Assembly: GCA_942492735.1 (NCBI GenBank)
Contig: OW818648.1
Span: 1,178,001-1,242,000 of the forward strand
DNA: 64,000 nt
DNA from: Sporobacter sp942492735
GTDB lineage: Bacteria > Bacillota > Clostridia > Oscillospirales > Oscillospiraceae
Reading direction: 5' to 3'
Shown one piece after another: positions 1 through 8,306 of this stretch. The notes beneath the pieces are model-generated. The model worked only from the letters and a program-made list of their open reading frames with translations. It did no database searches and was not told where the DNA came from. The translations under genes were made by a program, and so were the position numbers. The stretch's first letter is position 1, and each line of letters begins with the position of its first letter.

Positions 1-2
1 GT

Positions 3-656
3 GTTTCTGTTGGTCAATTATTTACGATCTCAGAGCTCGATGCAAAGGCTATTTTTGAAGGCGTGACGTATCCGTGGGAAGCTTTAGCAAAGATCAAAGG
101 CTTTATCCTGGAGTACGCCAAACAGCTGCCGGAAGATTTTGAGCAAATAGCTGAATTTGTATGGGTCGGTAAGGGGACGACTATTGAAAAAACGGCGACG
201 ATCAACGGGCCTACAATCATTGGTTATGATTGTGAAATCAGGCCTTCGGCTTATATAAGAGAAAACGTGATTATCGGCAATAATGTCGTCGTCGGCAACT
301 CGACCGAAATAAAGAATTCAATCCTTTTCAACAAGGTGCAGGTGCCGCATTTTAACTATGTCGGTGACTCGATATTAGGATATAAAGCACATTTGGGGGC
401 CGGCGTTATACTCTCTAATTTGAAGTCGACAAAAGAGAACGTCACAGTTAAATACGAGACAGAATATATTGAAACCGGTTTGAAAAAATTTGGGGCAATG
501 ATCGGTGATTCGGTTGAAGTAGGGTGCAATTCTGTCTTAAACCCCGGCACCATCGTTGGTAAAGAGAGTATCATTTATCCCTTAAGCTCTGTAAGAGGAT
601 ATATCCCAGCGAAGAGTATTCTGAAAAGCAATGGCGAAATCGCAGAAAGAAATTAA
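3..656 (+). CDS. Left-handed beta-helix sugar-nucleotide/acyltransferase-like protein, 5' truncated by window edge
   Basis: The reading frame is open from position 3, so the N-terminus lies outside the window; an internal GTG at 63 is not needed as a start. The visible part (about 217 residues) has a short lead 'SVGQLFTISELDAKAIFEG' and then hexapeptide-type repeats (I-I-G, V-V-G, I-I-G patterns, roughly residues 60-200 of the visible part). This is the fold of the C-terminal half of GlmU-like UDP-N-acetylglucosamine pyrophosphorylases and related acyltransferases. Many clostridia carry a stand-alone protein of this kind annotated as UDP-GlcNAc pyrophosphorylase, but no nucleotidyltransferase domain is visible here. 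Acetyltransferase activity is therefore only an inference. A terminator follows directly. Confidence 0.75.
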   Translation, partial: VSVGQLFTISELDAKAIFEGVTYPWEALAKIKGFILEYAKQLPEDFEQIAEFVWVGKGTTIEKTATINGPTIIGYDCEIRPSAYIRENVIIGNNVVVGNSTEIKNSILFNKVQVPHFNYVGDSILGYKAHLGAGVILSNLKSTKENVTVKYETEYIETGLKKFGAMIGDSVEVGCNSVLNPGTIVGKESIIYPLSSVRGYIPAKSILKSNGEIAERN

Positions 657-676
657 GGCTGCTGCCTGTCATATGT

Positions 677-710
677 AAAGGGCGTGATGCGATGCTTCAC
701 GCTCTTTTTC
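677..710 (+). terminator. Rho-independent terminator after the beta-helix protein gene
   Basis: An 11-bp stem (aaagggcgtga / tcacgctcttt, one G-T pair) with a 9-nt loop is followed by a T run ending in tttttc. It lies 20 nt after the stop at 656 and before the 3' end of the convergent gene at 721, so it may serve both strands. Confidence 0.8.
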
Positions 711-720
711 TTATAAACGA

Positions 721-1212
721 CTATGCATCTTCACTGGGAACCGTCCTATATTTTTTGAAAAACCAGAGCGTTGTGATCCGTGAGAGCCATAGAATAAGCA
801 GAACGGTCAAAAAAGTGATGTACCACTTCCATCCGGTATACTCAAGGATATCGGTGTATTTTTCGACGATCACTTCGACAATCGTCAATGCAAGTGACGC
901 CCCGACATAGTAAAAGGTTTGCCCCAATTTGGTTGCGTAACGTGGGTAACGCACATTAAAATGAATACAAAAAATGGGTAAAATTAAGTATTCAAAAACA
1001 AAACTAGTGTTATTTGCGCGGCTGAGCTCATGCACAGGATACGCTAATAACCGGAGCTCAACGGCGACAAGACCCAGCAGCCAGATTGGAAACTGGATGA
1101 ATAAAAATATAAATTGCGCCTGGAGGCGGTTTGCTTTCGGGACGAAAAACAAAGAAGCCAATGCAATCAGGAAACCGACAAAAGTAAAATGTGGTCTATT
1201 TTCATGACTCAT
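721..1212 (-). CDS. CBO0543 family membrane protein (copy 1)
   Basis: A 163-residue, very hydrophobic protein with about five predicted membrane segments. The chosen ATG at 1212 encodes MSHENRPHF; it overlaps the stop codon of the upstream paralogue (ATG at 1212-1210, TGA at 1204-1202) and has AGAGGA immediately before it. A longer reading frame to 1251 exists but has no better ribosome site. Length and hydrophobic pattern fit the CBO0543 family of Firmicute integral membrane proteins, whose function is unknown. It forms a translationally coupled pair with the gene at 1202-1693, which has the same length of 163 residues, suggesting a tandem duplication or a heteromeric pair. Confidence 0.75.
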   Translation of the reverse strand: MSHENRPHFTFVGFLIALASLFFVPKANRLQAQFIFLFIQFPIWLLGLVAVELRLLAYPVHELSRANNTSFVFEYLILPIFCIHFNVRYPRYATKLGQTFYYVGASLALTIVEVIVEKYTDILEYTGWKWYITFLTVLLILWLSRITTLWFFKKYRTVPSEDA

Positions 1213-1693
1213 TCCTCTGTGGGTGATGAAGCCTTGTATAATACCAATCAATATAGCGTCGGGAAATGTTATATATGACGAAGACTAAAACAAACGAGCC
1301 GAGTACGACAAGCTTATATTTGAAGAAAATGAGATTCGTTACGAGTGACGTCACGTACTGAAGTGAAATCGGCAGAGCAACGGCAACTGCCGAATATAGA
1401 ATTCTCATGCTTTTATGGGCGTTTTTGGGATAATGCAGATAGTAAACGGAAAAGACAGACGGATGGAATACAAAAGAAAAAAGGAAATTACTTTCCGTTG
1501 CATTGGGAAACAGTCTAACAGGGTTCGTCTGAAGTCCGAGCTGAACATACAGCAGCGTGATTGGCCAGCTGAACAGCTGCGCAAGCATAAAGGCAAATAA
1601 AGCCGTCCTCACTTGATTTTTTTTAACGAAGACAAGGAGAAGTAAAACAGATATAACTGTTATAAGGGCCATCGCCAAATAGTCATTAATCAA
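1202..1693 (-). CDS. CBO0543 family membrane protein (copy 2)
   Basis: A 163-residue membrane protein starting LINDYLAMALITV at a TTG (1693-1691) placed 7 nt after a strong GAGGAGG. The frame is open up to 1738 but that start lacks a ribosome site. It has about five hydrophobic segments and a basic C-terminus (HHPQRNES). It shares the CBO0543-type pattern with its neighbour, for example a central Y-x-H-Y-P-K-type loop (YLHYPKNAHKS, compare FNVRYPRYATK in copy 1). It is the first gene of a two-gene operon transcribed away from polA. Function unknown. Confidence 0.75.
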   Translation of the reverse strand: MINDYLAMALITVISVLLLLVFVKKNQVRTALFAFMLAQLFSWPITLLYVQLGLQTNPVRLFPNATESNFLFSFVFHPSVFSVYYLHYPKNAHKSMRILYSAVAVALPISLQYVTSLVTNLIFFKYKLVVLGSFVLVFVIYNISRRYIDWYYTRLHHPQRNES

Positions 1694-1772
1694 TCGATGT
1701 CCTCCTCTGCTGCATTTCCTTATTATTTGCAATACCACAGAATTTATGATTCGCTCTATATTGACGGCAGAT

Positions 1773-1802
1773 GTGACAAAGCATGTTTTAATGTGATATA
1801 AT
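1773..1802 (+). promoter_or_regulatory. Sigma-A-type promoter of polA
   Basis: A perfect TATAAT (1797-1802) has an extended -10 TG at 1794-1795. A GTGACA -35-like hexamer (1773-1778, five of six matches) lies 18 bp upstream. The polA ATG is 39 nt downstream of the -10 box. Confidence 0.7.
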
Positions 1803-1841
1803 ACCAGTTACATTCATCACGAAAGAAAGCGGCGTATATCT

Positions 1842-4478
1842 ATGAAAAAACTCATGGTGCTCGACGGTAACAGCATCGTCAATAGGGCGTTTTACGGCAT
1901 CAGACTTCTCACAACGAAAGACGGGACGCCGACAAACGGGGTTTATGGGTTTTTGGCGATTTTGCAAAAACTCATCAATGACGAGACCCCGGACGCGCTC
2001 TGCGTCACGTTTGACCTGCCCGCGCCCACCTTCCGCCATGAGCAGTATGACGCCTATAAAGCACAGCGCAAGGGCATGCCGGACGAGCTGGCTGTACAGA
2101 TGCCGGTTTTAAAAGACGTGCTGGACGCGATGAATATACCCAGATACGAGCTGGCCGGCTGGGAAGCCGACGATCTCATTGGTACAATTGCAAAAAAATG
2201 CGAGGATGACGGCTGGGCGTGCGTTATCGTCACGGGTGATAAAGACAGCCTGCAGCTCGTGTCGGACTTGACACACGTCAAACACGTCAAAACCCGGCTG
2301 GGACAGACAGAAACAATAGAGTATACACCGGCCTCATTCACCGAAGAATATGGCTTTGAACCGTTAAAAATGGTCGATTTGAAAGCGCTTATGGGGGATG
2401 TTTCCGATAATATCCCGGGTGTTGCCGGCGTCGGTGAAAAAACGGCGCTGGAGCTTGTGCGCCGATTCGGGAGCATCGATGCGATATATGGCGGACTCGA
2501 TACCCTCGATATCAAAGACAGCGTGCGGAAAAAACTGAGCGATGGCAAAGACGCCGCGGCGATGTCCTATTCGCTGGCGACAATCTGCCGCGACGTGCCA
2601 ATGGTATTTAAGCCGGATGATAATAATCGCCGGGCAGTCAATAACGACGCGTTATATACACTGTTTCAGAGGCTTGAGTTTTCGAAGCTGACAGAAAAAT
2701 TCGCGCTCAAGATGCCTGAAGATTTACAAACCGCCCCGGAGGTTCATTCCGCGGCGTGTAACAGCAAAAATATTGTGACAGCCGACGACGTATCGATGAT
2801 GCTGCAGGAGCTCAAGAAGGTCTCCTGGGTTTCTGTACACTGTGACGACGGCATTGATACGGTTGTCATAAACGACGGCGCGCAGACAGCCTATATCCTG
2901 CAGCGTCATTCGACGGCGGATTATACCGGCGCGCTGAAACAGGTTTTCGGACCGGATATAAAGAAGGCTGGTCATGACATAAAGGACACACAGCGGAAGC
3001 TCCTTGATATGGGCATCGCGTCGGACGGATGGATATTTGATACGGCGCTTGGGGCCTATCTATTGTCACCCACCGACAGTTCCTATCATCTCGGGCGGCT
3101 TGCGGAAGCTTACTGCGGTTTTTCGTTAAATTCCGGCGAGGATAAAAACGGACAGTTATCGCTTCTTGACGGCGCGGCGGCGCTCGCAAGGCTGTTATCT
3201 GAGGCCACGGCAATATCCATTTTGAAAGACACATTCGCGCCGATGCTCACGGCGCTCGGGATGGACATGCTCTATTATGAGATTGAACTGCCGCTGTGCC
3301 GTGTTTTGGCGGAAATGGAGCATACCGGCTTTTATATCGATAAAAAAACGTTGACGGATTTCGGCGGCATGCTGTCTGTTAAAATTGCCGCGCTTGAAAA
3401 ATCGATATTCGAGCACGCCGGGGAAGCCTTTAATATCAATTCGCCGAAGCAGCTCGGGGTAATTCTCTTTGAAAAGCTGATGCTCCCCCCGCCGAAAAAA
3501 ACGAAGACAGGCTACTCGACAAATGTTGAGGTCCTTGAGTTTCTTCTGGGCAAGCACCCGATCATCAAGCTGCTGATGGAGTACAGGGAGCTGACAAAGC
3601 TCAAAAGCACCTATGCGGAGGGCCTTCTGAAGGTCATATCAAAGGACGGGCGAATACACACCAATTTCCAAATGACGGTGGCGGCGACCGGCAGGCTGTC
3701 ATCGACTGAGCCGAATCTGCAGAACATCCCTGTCAGGAAAGAGGTTGGCAGCGCGCTGCGCAAAATGTTTGTCGCCGGCGACGGAAACGTCCTTGTTGAC
3801 GCCGATTATTCGCAAATCGAGCTTCGGCTGCTGGCGCATATTTCAGACGACAAGGTGATGCAGGACGCGTTTAAAAACGGAGAAGATATTCATGCCGTCA
3901 CGGCATCACAGGTATTGGGTATCCCGCTCGAGCGCGTCACGCCGCTGCAGAGATCGCGCGCGAAAGCCGTCAACTTCGGCATTGTTTATGGTATATCGGC
4001 GTTTTCATTGTCTCAGGATATCGGAGTCACCGTTGCGGAAGCAAAACTATATATCGAAAACTATTTCACAAAATATCACGGCGTTCGCGCCTACATGAAA
4101 GATATTGTCGAAAAAGCAAAAAAAGACGGGTACGTCACGACGCTGTTCGGCCGCCGGCGTTACCTGCCGGAGCTTAAATCCTCAAACTTCAATTTACGGT
4201 CGTTCGGTGAGCGCGCTGCGATGAATACACCGCTGCAGGGGACGGCTGCTGACGTGATGAAGCGCGCGATGGTCAACACACATAGACGCATGAAAACCGA
4301 GGGCCTGACCGCCAGGCTTGTATTACAGGTGCATGATGAGCTTATTGTCGAGTGCGCTGAAAGCGAGGCCGAAAAAGTGAAAAAGATCCTGGCGGAGGAG
4401 ATGGAAAATGTCGCGCAGCTGGCTGTCCCGCTGACGGCCGAGGCGCATTCGGGTAAAAGCTGGGCTGATGCGAAATGA
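1842..4478 (+). CDS. polA: DNA polymerase I
   Basis: An 878-residue family A DNA polymerase for repair and Okazaki-fragment processing. The 5' nuclease domain (about 1-290) has GDKDSLQLVS and the helix-hairpin-helix region GDVSDNIPGVAGVGEKTA. The middle domain (about 305-480) occupies the place of the 3'-5' exonuclease, but the acidic D-x-E motif of proofreading enzymes is absent (VSVHCDDG instead), so proofreading is probably lost, as in other Firmicute Pol I enzymes. The polymerase domain (about 490-878) keeps motif A (DADYSQIELR from Asp653), motif B (RSRAKAVNFGIVYG from Arg704) and motif C (QVHDELIVE, His831-Asp832). Its TGA overlaps the rimI start (ATGA), so the two genes are translationally coupled. 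Confidence 0.97.
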   Translation: MKKLMVLDGNSIVNRAFYGIRLLTTKDGTPTNGVYGFLAILQKLINDETPDALCVTFDLPAPTFRHEQYDAYKAQRKGMPDELAVQMPVLKDVLDAMNIPRYELAGWEADDLIGTIAKKCEDDGWACVIVTGDKDSLQLVSDLTHVKHVKTRLGQTETIEYTPASFTEEYGFEPLKMVDLKALMGDVSDNIPGVAGVGEKTALELVRRFGSIDAIYGGLDTLDIKDSVRKKLSDGKDAAAMSYSLATICRDVPMVFKPDDNNRRAVNNDALYTLFQRLEFSKLTEKFALKMPEDLQTAPEVHSAACNSKNIVTADDVSMMLQELKKVSWVSVHCDDGIDTVVINDGAQTAYILQRHSTADYTGALKQVFGPDIKKAGHDIKDTQRKLLDMGIASDGWIFDTALGAYLLSPTDSSYHLGRLAEAYCGFSLNSGEDKNGQLSLLDGAAALARLLSEATAISILKDTFAPMLTALGMDMLYYEIELPLCRVLAEMEHTGFYIDKKTLTDFGGMLSVKIAALEKSIFEHAGEAFNINSPKQLGVILFEKLMLPPPKKTKTGYSTNVEVLEFLLGKHPIIKLLMEYRELTKLKSTYAEGLLKVISKDGRIHTNFQMTVAATGRLSSTEPNLQNIPVRKEVGSALRKMFVAGDGNVLVDADYSQIELRLLAHISDDKVMQDAFKNGEDIHAVTASQVLGIPLERVTPLQRSRAKAVNFGIVYGISAFSLSQDIGVTVAEAKLYIENYFTKYHGVRAYMKDIVEKAKKDGYVTTLFGRRRYLPELKSSNFNLRSFGERAAMNTPLQGTAADVMKRAMVNTHRRMKTEGLTARLVLQVHDELIVECAESEAEKVKKILAEEMENVAQLAVPLTAEAHSGKSWADAK

Positions 4479-4933
4479 TCGAGATTATTGTCGCGGAGGA
4501 ATTGCACATTCCCGCAGTGCTTGAGATCGAGCAGGCGGCATTTTCACCGTGCTGGATGGAGGGCTCGCTGCTCTCCCAGCTCGACAATGAGGACGCCCAT
4601 TTCAGGGTAGCTGCAGAATCTGGCGTGGTACTGGGCTTTAGCGTGCTCCATAAGGCTGCCGATGAGGGCGAGCTGTACCAGATTGCGGTTCAAGAACAGG
4701 CCAGACGGCGCGGTATTGGGGCGCTGCTGATGAAGGATGCGATTAACTATGCAAAGGCAAATGGACTCGTCAGTATTTTTCTTGAGGTACGAAAGAGCAA
4801 CGTGCCCGCGGTTAATTTATATAAAAAAAACGGCTTCACCGTTGCTGGCCGCCGAAAAAACTATTACAGCAGCCCCGTTGAGGATGCGATTATAATGTCG
4901 CTCGTGACGAGCACGGATGAACACAAAATATAG
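4475..4933 (+). CDS. rimI: Ribosomal protein S18-alanine N-acetyltransferase-type GNAT
   Basis: A 152-residue GNAT acetyltransferase. It has the acetyl-CoA pyrophosphate-binding motif RRRGIGALLM, the beta-4 segment GELYQIAV, and the family C-terminal pattern SNVPAVNLYKKNGF followed by GRRKNYY, typical of RimI. RimI acetylates the N-terminus of ribosomal protein S18. The neighbouring tsaD supports the call, because rimI and tsaD are commonly adjacent in Firmicutes. The ATG overlaps the polA stop by four bases. A perfect hairpin separates it from tsaD. Confidence 0.9.
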   Translation: MIEIIVAEELHIPAVLEIEQAAFSPCWMEGSLLSQLDNEDAHFRVAAESGVVLGFSVLHKAADEGELYQIAVQEQARRRGIGALLMKDAINYAKANGLVSIFLEVRKSNVPAVNLYKKNGFTVAGRRKNYYSSPVEDAIIMSLVTSTDEHKI

Positions 4934-4938
4934 AGTCA

Positions 4939-4968
4939 ACAGGTTGAAAGATTCATCTTTCAACCTGT
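4939..4968 (+). promoter_or_regulatory. 13-bp hairpin placed directly before the tsaD ribosome binding site
   Basis: Perfect inverted repeat acaggttgaaaga / tctttcaacctgt with a TTCA loop. No T run follows, so it is not a standard rho-independent terminator. The next bases are AAGGA (4969-4973), the likely tsaD Shine-Dalgarno. The hairpin may be an RNA processing or stability element, or may tune translation of tsaD within the polA-rimI-tsaD transcript. Confidence 0.65.
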
Positions 4969-4985
4969 AAGGATTGGTGATATAT

Positions 4986-6002
4986 ATGCTTATTTTTTCA
5001 GTCGAGACCTCGTGCGATGAGACGGCTGTCGCTGTAACAAGAAACGGGCGGGAGGTCCTCGCCGATGAGATCTGCTCGCAGGCGGATATGCACGCGCTCT
5101 ACGGTGGTGTCGTGCCGGAGCTCGCGTCGCGCAATCATATCGCTGTTATCGGTCGCCTTGCCGATATGGCGCTTCAAAAGGCCGGTATAACGAAAAAAGA
5201 GATTGATGCCGTGGCCGTCACCTATGCCCCGGGGCTTATCGGCGCGCTGCTTGTCGGTGTCAACTTTGCCAAGGGACTCGCTTTGGCGCTTGGTGTGCCG
5301 CTCATACCCGTCCATCATATCAGAGGTCATATCGCGGCGAACTATATCGCATATCCGGCGCTGGAACCGCCGTTTTTATCGCTCATCGTTTCCGGCGGCA
5401 ACAGTCTGATTGCAGATGTGCGCGGTTATTCAGATATTCATATCATCGGGTCATCACGCGATGATGCGGCCGGTGAGTGCTTTGACAAGGTGGCGCGGGT
5501 GCTTGGGCTTCCTTATCCGGGTGGACGGCCGCTCGATGCGCTCTCACGCGGCGGCGATGACAGCGCGTTTAAGCTGCCGCGCTCGAAAATCGACGGTCAC
5601 CCGTATGATATGTCTTTTTCCGGCTTGAAAACAGCTGTTGTGAACATCGTGCATAACGCCGAGCAAAAGGGAGAAACACTTGATACGTCGTCTCTTGCCG
5701 CTTCGTTTGCCTGCGCCGTCAGTGACGCGCTTGTCCCGAGGACAATGGAGGCAGCGCGGGAACTGGGATATGACAAGATTGCCATTGCCGGCGGCGTCGC
5801 AGCCAATTCGCGTATCCGGGCGGACTTTGTCAAGGCAGCGGCCGCCGAAGGAAAAACTCTTTTTGCTCCGCCCCTATCGCTCTGCGGTGATAACGGCGCG
5901 ATGATCGGCTGTCAGGCTTACTATGAATATCTTGATGGGAAACGCGCGGGCATGGAGCTCAATGCATATGCCACGATGGAAGCTGACAACATTATCTTCT
6001 AA
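4986..6002 (+). CDS. tsaD: tRNA N6-adenosine threonylcarbamoyltransferase
   Basis: A 338-residue Kae1/TsaD protein that transfers threonylcarbamoyl to A37 of ANN-decoding tRNAs, working with TsaB and TsaE (not in this window). N-terminal ASKHA motif SVETSCDETAVAV, the ALYGGVVPELASRNH block, the metal-binding HHIRGH motif and the C-terminal IAGGVAANSRIR segment are all present. ATG at 4986 gives the standard N-terminus MLIFSVETS; an in-frame GTG at 4974 is possible but sits too close to AAGGA. Last gene of the polA-rimI-tsaD run. Confidence 0.96.
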   Translation: MLIFSVETSCDETAVAVTRNGREVLADEICSQADMHALYGGVVPELASRNHIAVIGRLADMALQKAGITKKEIDAVAVTYAPGLIGALLVGVNFAKGLALALGVPLIPVHHIRGHIAANYIAYPALEPPFLSLIVSGGNSLIADVRGYSDIHIIGSSRDDAAGECFDKVARVLGLPYPGGRPLDALSRGGDDSAFKLPRSKIDGHPYDMSFSGLKTAVVNIVHNAEQKGETLDTSSLAASFACAVSDALVPRTMEAARELGYDKIAIAGGVAANSRIRADFVKAAAAEGKTLFAPPLSLCGDNGAMIGCQAYYEYLDGKRAGMELNAYATMEADNIIF

Positions 6003-6563
6003 TCTGCCAAATAACTGTTTATCGTGTTATTTTTAAGAAACTTTAGCGATTTTTAGTATTTATTTTGCGACAGCAGAATGCTCAATATAATGTTGTTATG
6101 TTAATCAGGAAAGACAATCCAAAAACGCCTGAAACAAGCCGCATCTCCAATGTTAAATTCTAGTAAAATACCATAAAAGCGTTGATACCAGTGATTATAA
6201 TGCCGGTGGATAAACCTGTGGAGAATGTGAATAACTATCTGTAAAGACAATTAGAATGTGAACTTACGTAAACTGATTAAGGAAAAATTATGCTGCGAAA
6301 TAGAGCAAAAACCGTCGAATATACAAAAACACAACGGTGCAATATGGTCGAAGTCATGAACTTAAAATGCATATGCAAACGTAATTCGGATAATGTCCCA
6401 ATGAACTTTGCTGGATAAAACCGGATTATACAATGTGTAATATCATTTATAAGAAGAAAAGATATCTGTAAAAGCATAAAAATTAGATAGGTTTCGTGAA
6501 ATGATTATTCCGGCTTTACATGTCCGATAAAACCTGTTATAATCAACTCCGCGAAAGTTATTT
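6003..6563. other. Gene-free AT-rich stretch upstream of the tRNA
   Basis: No credible coding region on either strand; the only longer open frame (minus strand, about 6277-6477) has no ribosome site or recognisable sequence. A weak AT hairpin near 6009-6034 (aaataac / gttattttt) may terminate the tsaD transcript. The tRNA-Ala promoter is presumably in the last 100 bases, but I could not place it convincingly. Confidence 0.5.
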
Positions 6564-6585
6564 GGGGGCGTAGCTCAGCTGGGAG
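6564..6585 (+). repeat. tRNA-Ala 5' fragment (nt 1-22 only)
   Basis: These 22 bases are identical to the first 22 nt of the intact tRNA-Ala that starts 71 bp further on (acceptor strand, D stem and most of the D loop). The match stops after GGGAG and continues into unrelated sequence (6586-6634). The displaced 3' copies at 30564 and 34890 begin at tRNA nt 18, so this 5' piece and those 3' pieces overlap by exactly GGGAG. Confidence 0.9.
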
Positions 6586-6588
6586 CGC

Positions 6589-6610
6589 GAGTGAAGCGCA
6601 AAGCAGGCCC
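6589..6610 (+). repeat. Left inverted-repeat candidate next to the tRNA fragment
   Basis: This 22-nt sequence (GAGTGAAGCGCAAAGC then AGGCCC) recurs as an imperfect reverse complement just before both displaced tRNA 3' pieces. By eye it matches 16 of 22 at 30542-30563 and 18 of 22 at 34868-34889. The shared core is GCGCAAA. It therefore looks like the left end of an element whose right ends lie at 30.6 and 34.9 kb. Confidence 0.6.
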
Positions 6611-6634
6611 CGGGAAAATTGAATAGTAACATGT

Positions 6635-6710
6635 GGGGGCGTAGCTCAGCTGGGAGAGCGTACGGTTCGCATCCGTAAGGTCGAGAGTTCGATCCTCTTC
6701 GTCTCCACCA
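6635..6710 (+). tRNA. tRNA-Ala (anticodon CGC)
   Basis: A complete 76-nt cloverleaf. Acceptor GGGGGCG pairs with CGTCTCC and includes the G3-U70 pair that identifies alanine tRNA. D stem GCTC/GAGC; anticodon stem TACGG/CCGTA with loop TTCGCAT gives anticodon CGC (codon GCG). T stem GAGAG/CTCTT has loop TTCGATC. The discriminator A and an encoded CCA are present. A terminator follows at once. Its 3' portion is repeated three times downstream. Confidence 0.97.
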
Positions 6711-6750
6711 AGAAAGTCAGTAAACTCAAGGGTTTGCTGACTTTCTTTAT
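6711..6750 (+). terminator. Terminator of tRNA-Ala
   Basis: 15-bp stem agaaagtcagtaaac / gtttgctgactttct (one mismatch-type pair), followed by tttat. Near-identical hairpins with the core AAAGTCAGCAAAC follow the displaced tRNA 3' copies at 30.6 and 34.9 kb, showing that the terminator was copied together with the tRNA 3' end. Confidence 0.85.
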
Positions 6751-6959
6751 TTCCGGGACGACACCTAGCTGAGAACGTCAGCTGAAAACACGGAAACGCT
6801 CGGTTCGCAACTGTTTGTGCATTATGCTGTGTTGCCCCGCCAATCCAAATGCAAAAAAGCGCTCCAGAGGGGAAAACAAGGCGGCGTTAATCAATTGCCT
6901 TGTTTTAAGGGGCAAATGTGCAAAACAAGAGCGCGCAATCCTTTGGGTTGCGAACCTAG

Positions 6960-7333
6960 CGTTTCTACCAAATATATAAGGAACACCTGCCTCGGCAACC
7001 TTGTCGTTCGGGTTGTGGGCGAAAATACTCTTGCCCACCGCTCTGATTTCAATGTCATAGTTAGTGCGACTGTCCACCATCGGCAGAAGGAAACCGTCAA
7101 TTTTGAGTTATGGATTGATTTGATGCGGCCATTGCTTTGACAGTCAGCGACCCCAGCGTAGGCATACAATCCAGAAACACATAATCGTATTGGCGCTTTT
7201 CGCCGTCCAGGAATTGTTTCAGACTTTTACGCGGTTTATGGCGTTGATAAGCGAATCCTCCATGCCGGAAAGCTCTGGGTTGGTGCAAGTGGTTGTCATG
7301 CCTACACCGCTTTTTGGTTGGCGATGGCGATTA
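6960..7333 (-). pseudogene. ParA-type partition ATPase, decayed remnant
   Basis: Recognisable ParA blocks occur on the minus strand in the right order but in different frames and with large gaps. At 7331-7289 there is a Walker A remnant (IAIANQK, then after a one-base loss GVGMTTTCTN, with the lysine replaced by Met). Next come PELSGMEDSLINAINR, then QYDYVFLDCMPTLGSLTVKA near 7100-7200. Near 6990-7080 are MVDSRTNY and GKSIFAHNPNDKVAEA. The sequences between these blocks found in real ParA proteins are missing. The protein resembles ParA of clostridial conjugative elements, so it is debris of an integrative element. Confidence 0.8.
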
Positions 7334-7720
7334 AACTGGCTGTAAAAATAAATCACTTCCTAAATAACGAAATGCCCTATCATGTCTAATAGGCCATTTT
7401 TTAGTTTGATTGCTTTCAAATTTATTCCCACTCAGTCGATAATCACCTCTCTCAAATAATCTGATGCAAATTATCACAAATCGATGCGAACCGTATTGAA
7501 TAATGCAATAATTTCCAGTATAATAGTTAAATTAGATTTATTATCAAAAAAGTTGACGGAACATAACGTCACAAGACTATAGGGCCTGCTCCAAGCAATC
7601 GGATGGCAGCCAGCTAGAAGAACCGCTCTGCCATTAGGTGGAGCGGTTTGCGCTATTGTGGGACGGATTCTTATTATTGCAACGATACGATATGTAAATA
7701 ACTAACGAGGGAGATGAGAC
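7334..7720. other. Gene-free stretch upstream of the nuclease gene, with one strong hairpin
   Basis: No coding region seen. A TATAAT is present at about 7518-7523. At 7621-7648 there is a hairpin (aaccgctc / gagcggtt, extendable inward to 12 pairs with two wobbles and an ATTA loop) without a T run. It lies about 75 nt upstream of the nuclease start and may be a leader structure or a remnant. Confidence 0.5.
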
Positions 7721-7721
7721 T

Positions 7722-8288
7722 ATGTTTATTCCCTGTCAAGAATCGATACTTCAAATGAGTCCGTCTGAATTTGAAAAATACTCATTATATGTACTAAGCG
7801 AACAGGTGAAAAATCTAGACAATTGCTCCTTTCAACATGATAAGATAGTTGAAGTTGATGACGGAAATTATCAAATCGATGGGTACATAGAGTTTACCTT
7901 AATGGTCATAGCGTACAAAACAATTATCGAATGCAAACATTATAAAAGCAGTATAACGAGAGAAAAAGTTGCAGTACTATATGATAAAATTCGAGCTTGT
8001 GGTGCCAATAAAGGCGTATTGGTTTCTACCTCAAATTTTCAAAGCGGAGCTATACAGTATGCATCAAAACACGGAATCGCCTTGATTCAGTTAACTGATA
8101 GCGGCAACGTATATGAAACTCGTTCGATCAATAATGCAACAATGTACTCAAATGGAGCGACATATAACACCGGATATCCTTATGCAGGAGTAATGCAGAC
8201 GAGCAATGATTATGGGGTAAGCTGTTCGTATCTGAGTGGCACAAACTTATCGTTAAGGGATTATTTGCTCACAATAAATGATAAATAA
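7722..8288 (+). CDS. Mrr-like (PD-(D/E)xK) restriction endonuclease-type protein
   Basis: A 188-residue protein; ATG after GGGAGATGAGACT. The nuclease core is visible: Asp53 in QIDG, then Glu70-Cys-Lys72 in IIECKHYK, followed by a helix and the strand GANKGVLVSTS and GIALIQL. This is the arrangement of the Mrr/type IV restriction endonuclease domain (Pfam Mrr_cat). The C-terminal 60 residues (rich in Tyr, Asn and Gly) are not recognised. It lies 18 nt before a caspase-like gene; the two probably form one unit. Nuclease plus caspase-like protease suggests an anti-phage role, but that is inference. The region is AT-rich and lies among mobile-element remnants. Confidence 0.75.
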   Translation: MFIPCQESILQMSPSEFEKYSLYVLSEQVKNLDNCSFQHDKIVEVDDGNYQIDGYIEFTLMVIAYKTIIECKHYKSSITREKVAVLYDKIRACGANKGVLVSTSNFQSGAIQYASKHGIALIQLTDSGNVYETRSINNATMYSNGATYNTGYPYAGVMQTSNDYGVSCSYLSGTNLSLRDYLLTINDK

Positions 8289-8306
8289 ATACTGGAGGTA
8301 TCAATT

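Noticed and set aside
6778..7169. Several overlapping open frames of 90-107 codons on both strands
   Set aside because: They are chance frames over the decayed parA; recognisable ParA blocks run across different frames.
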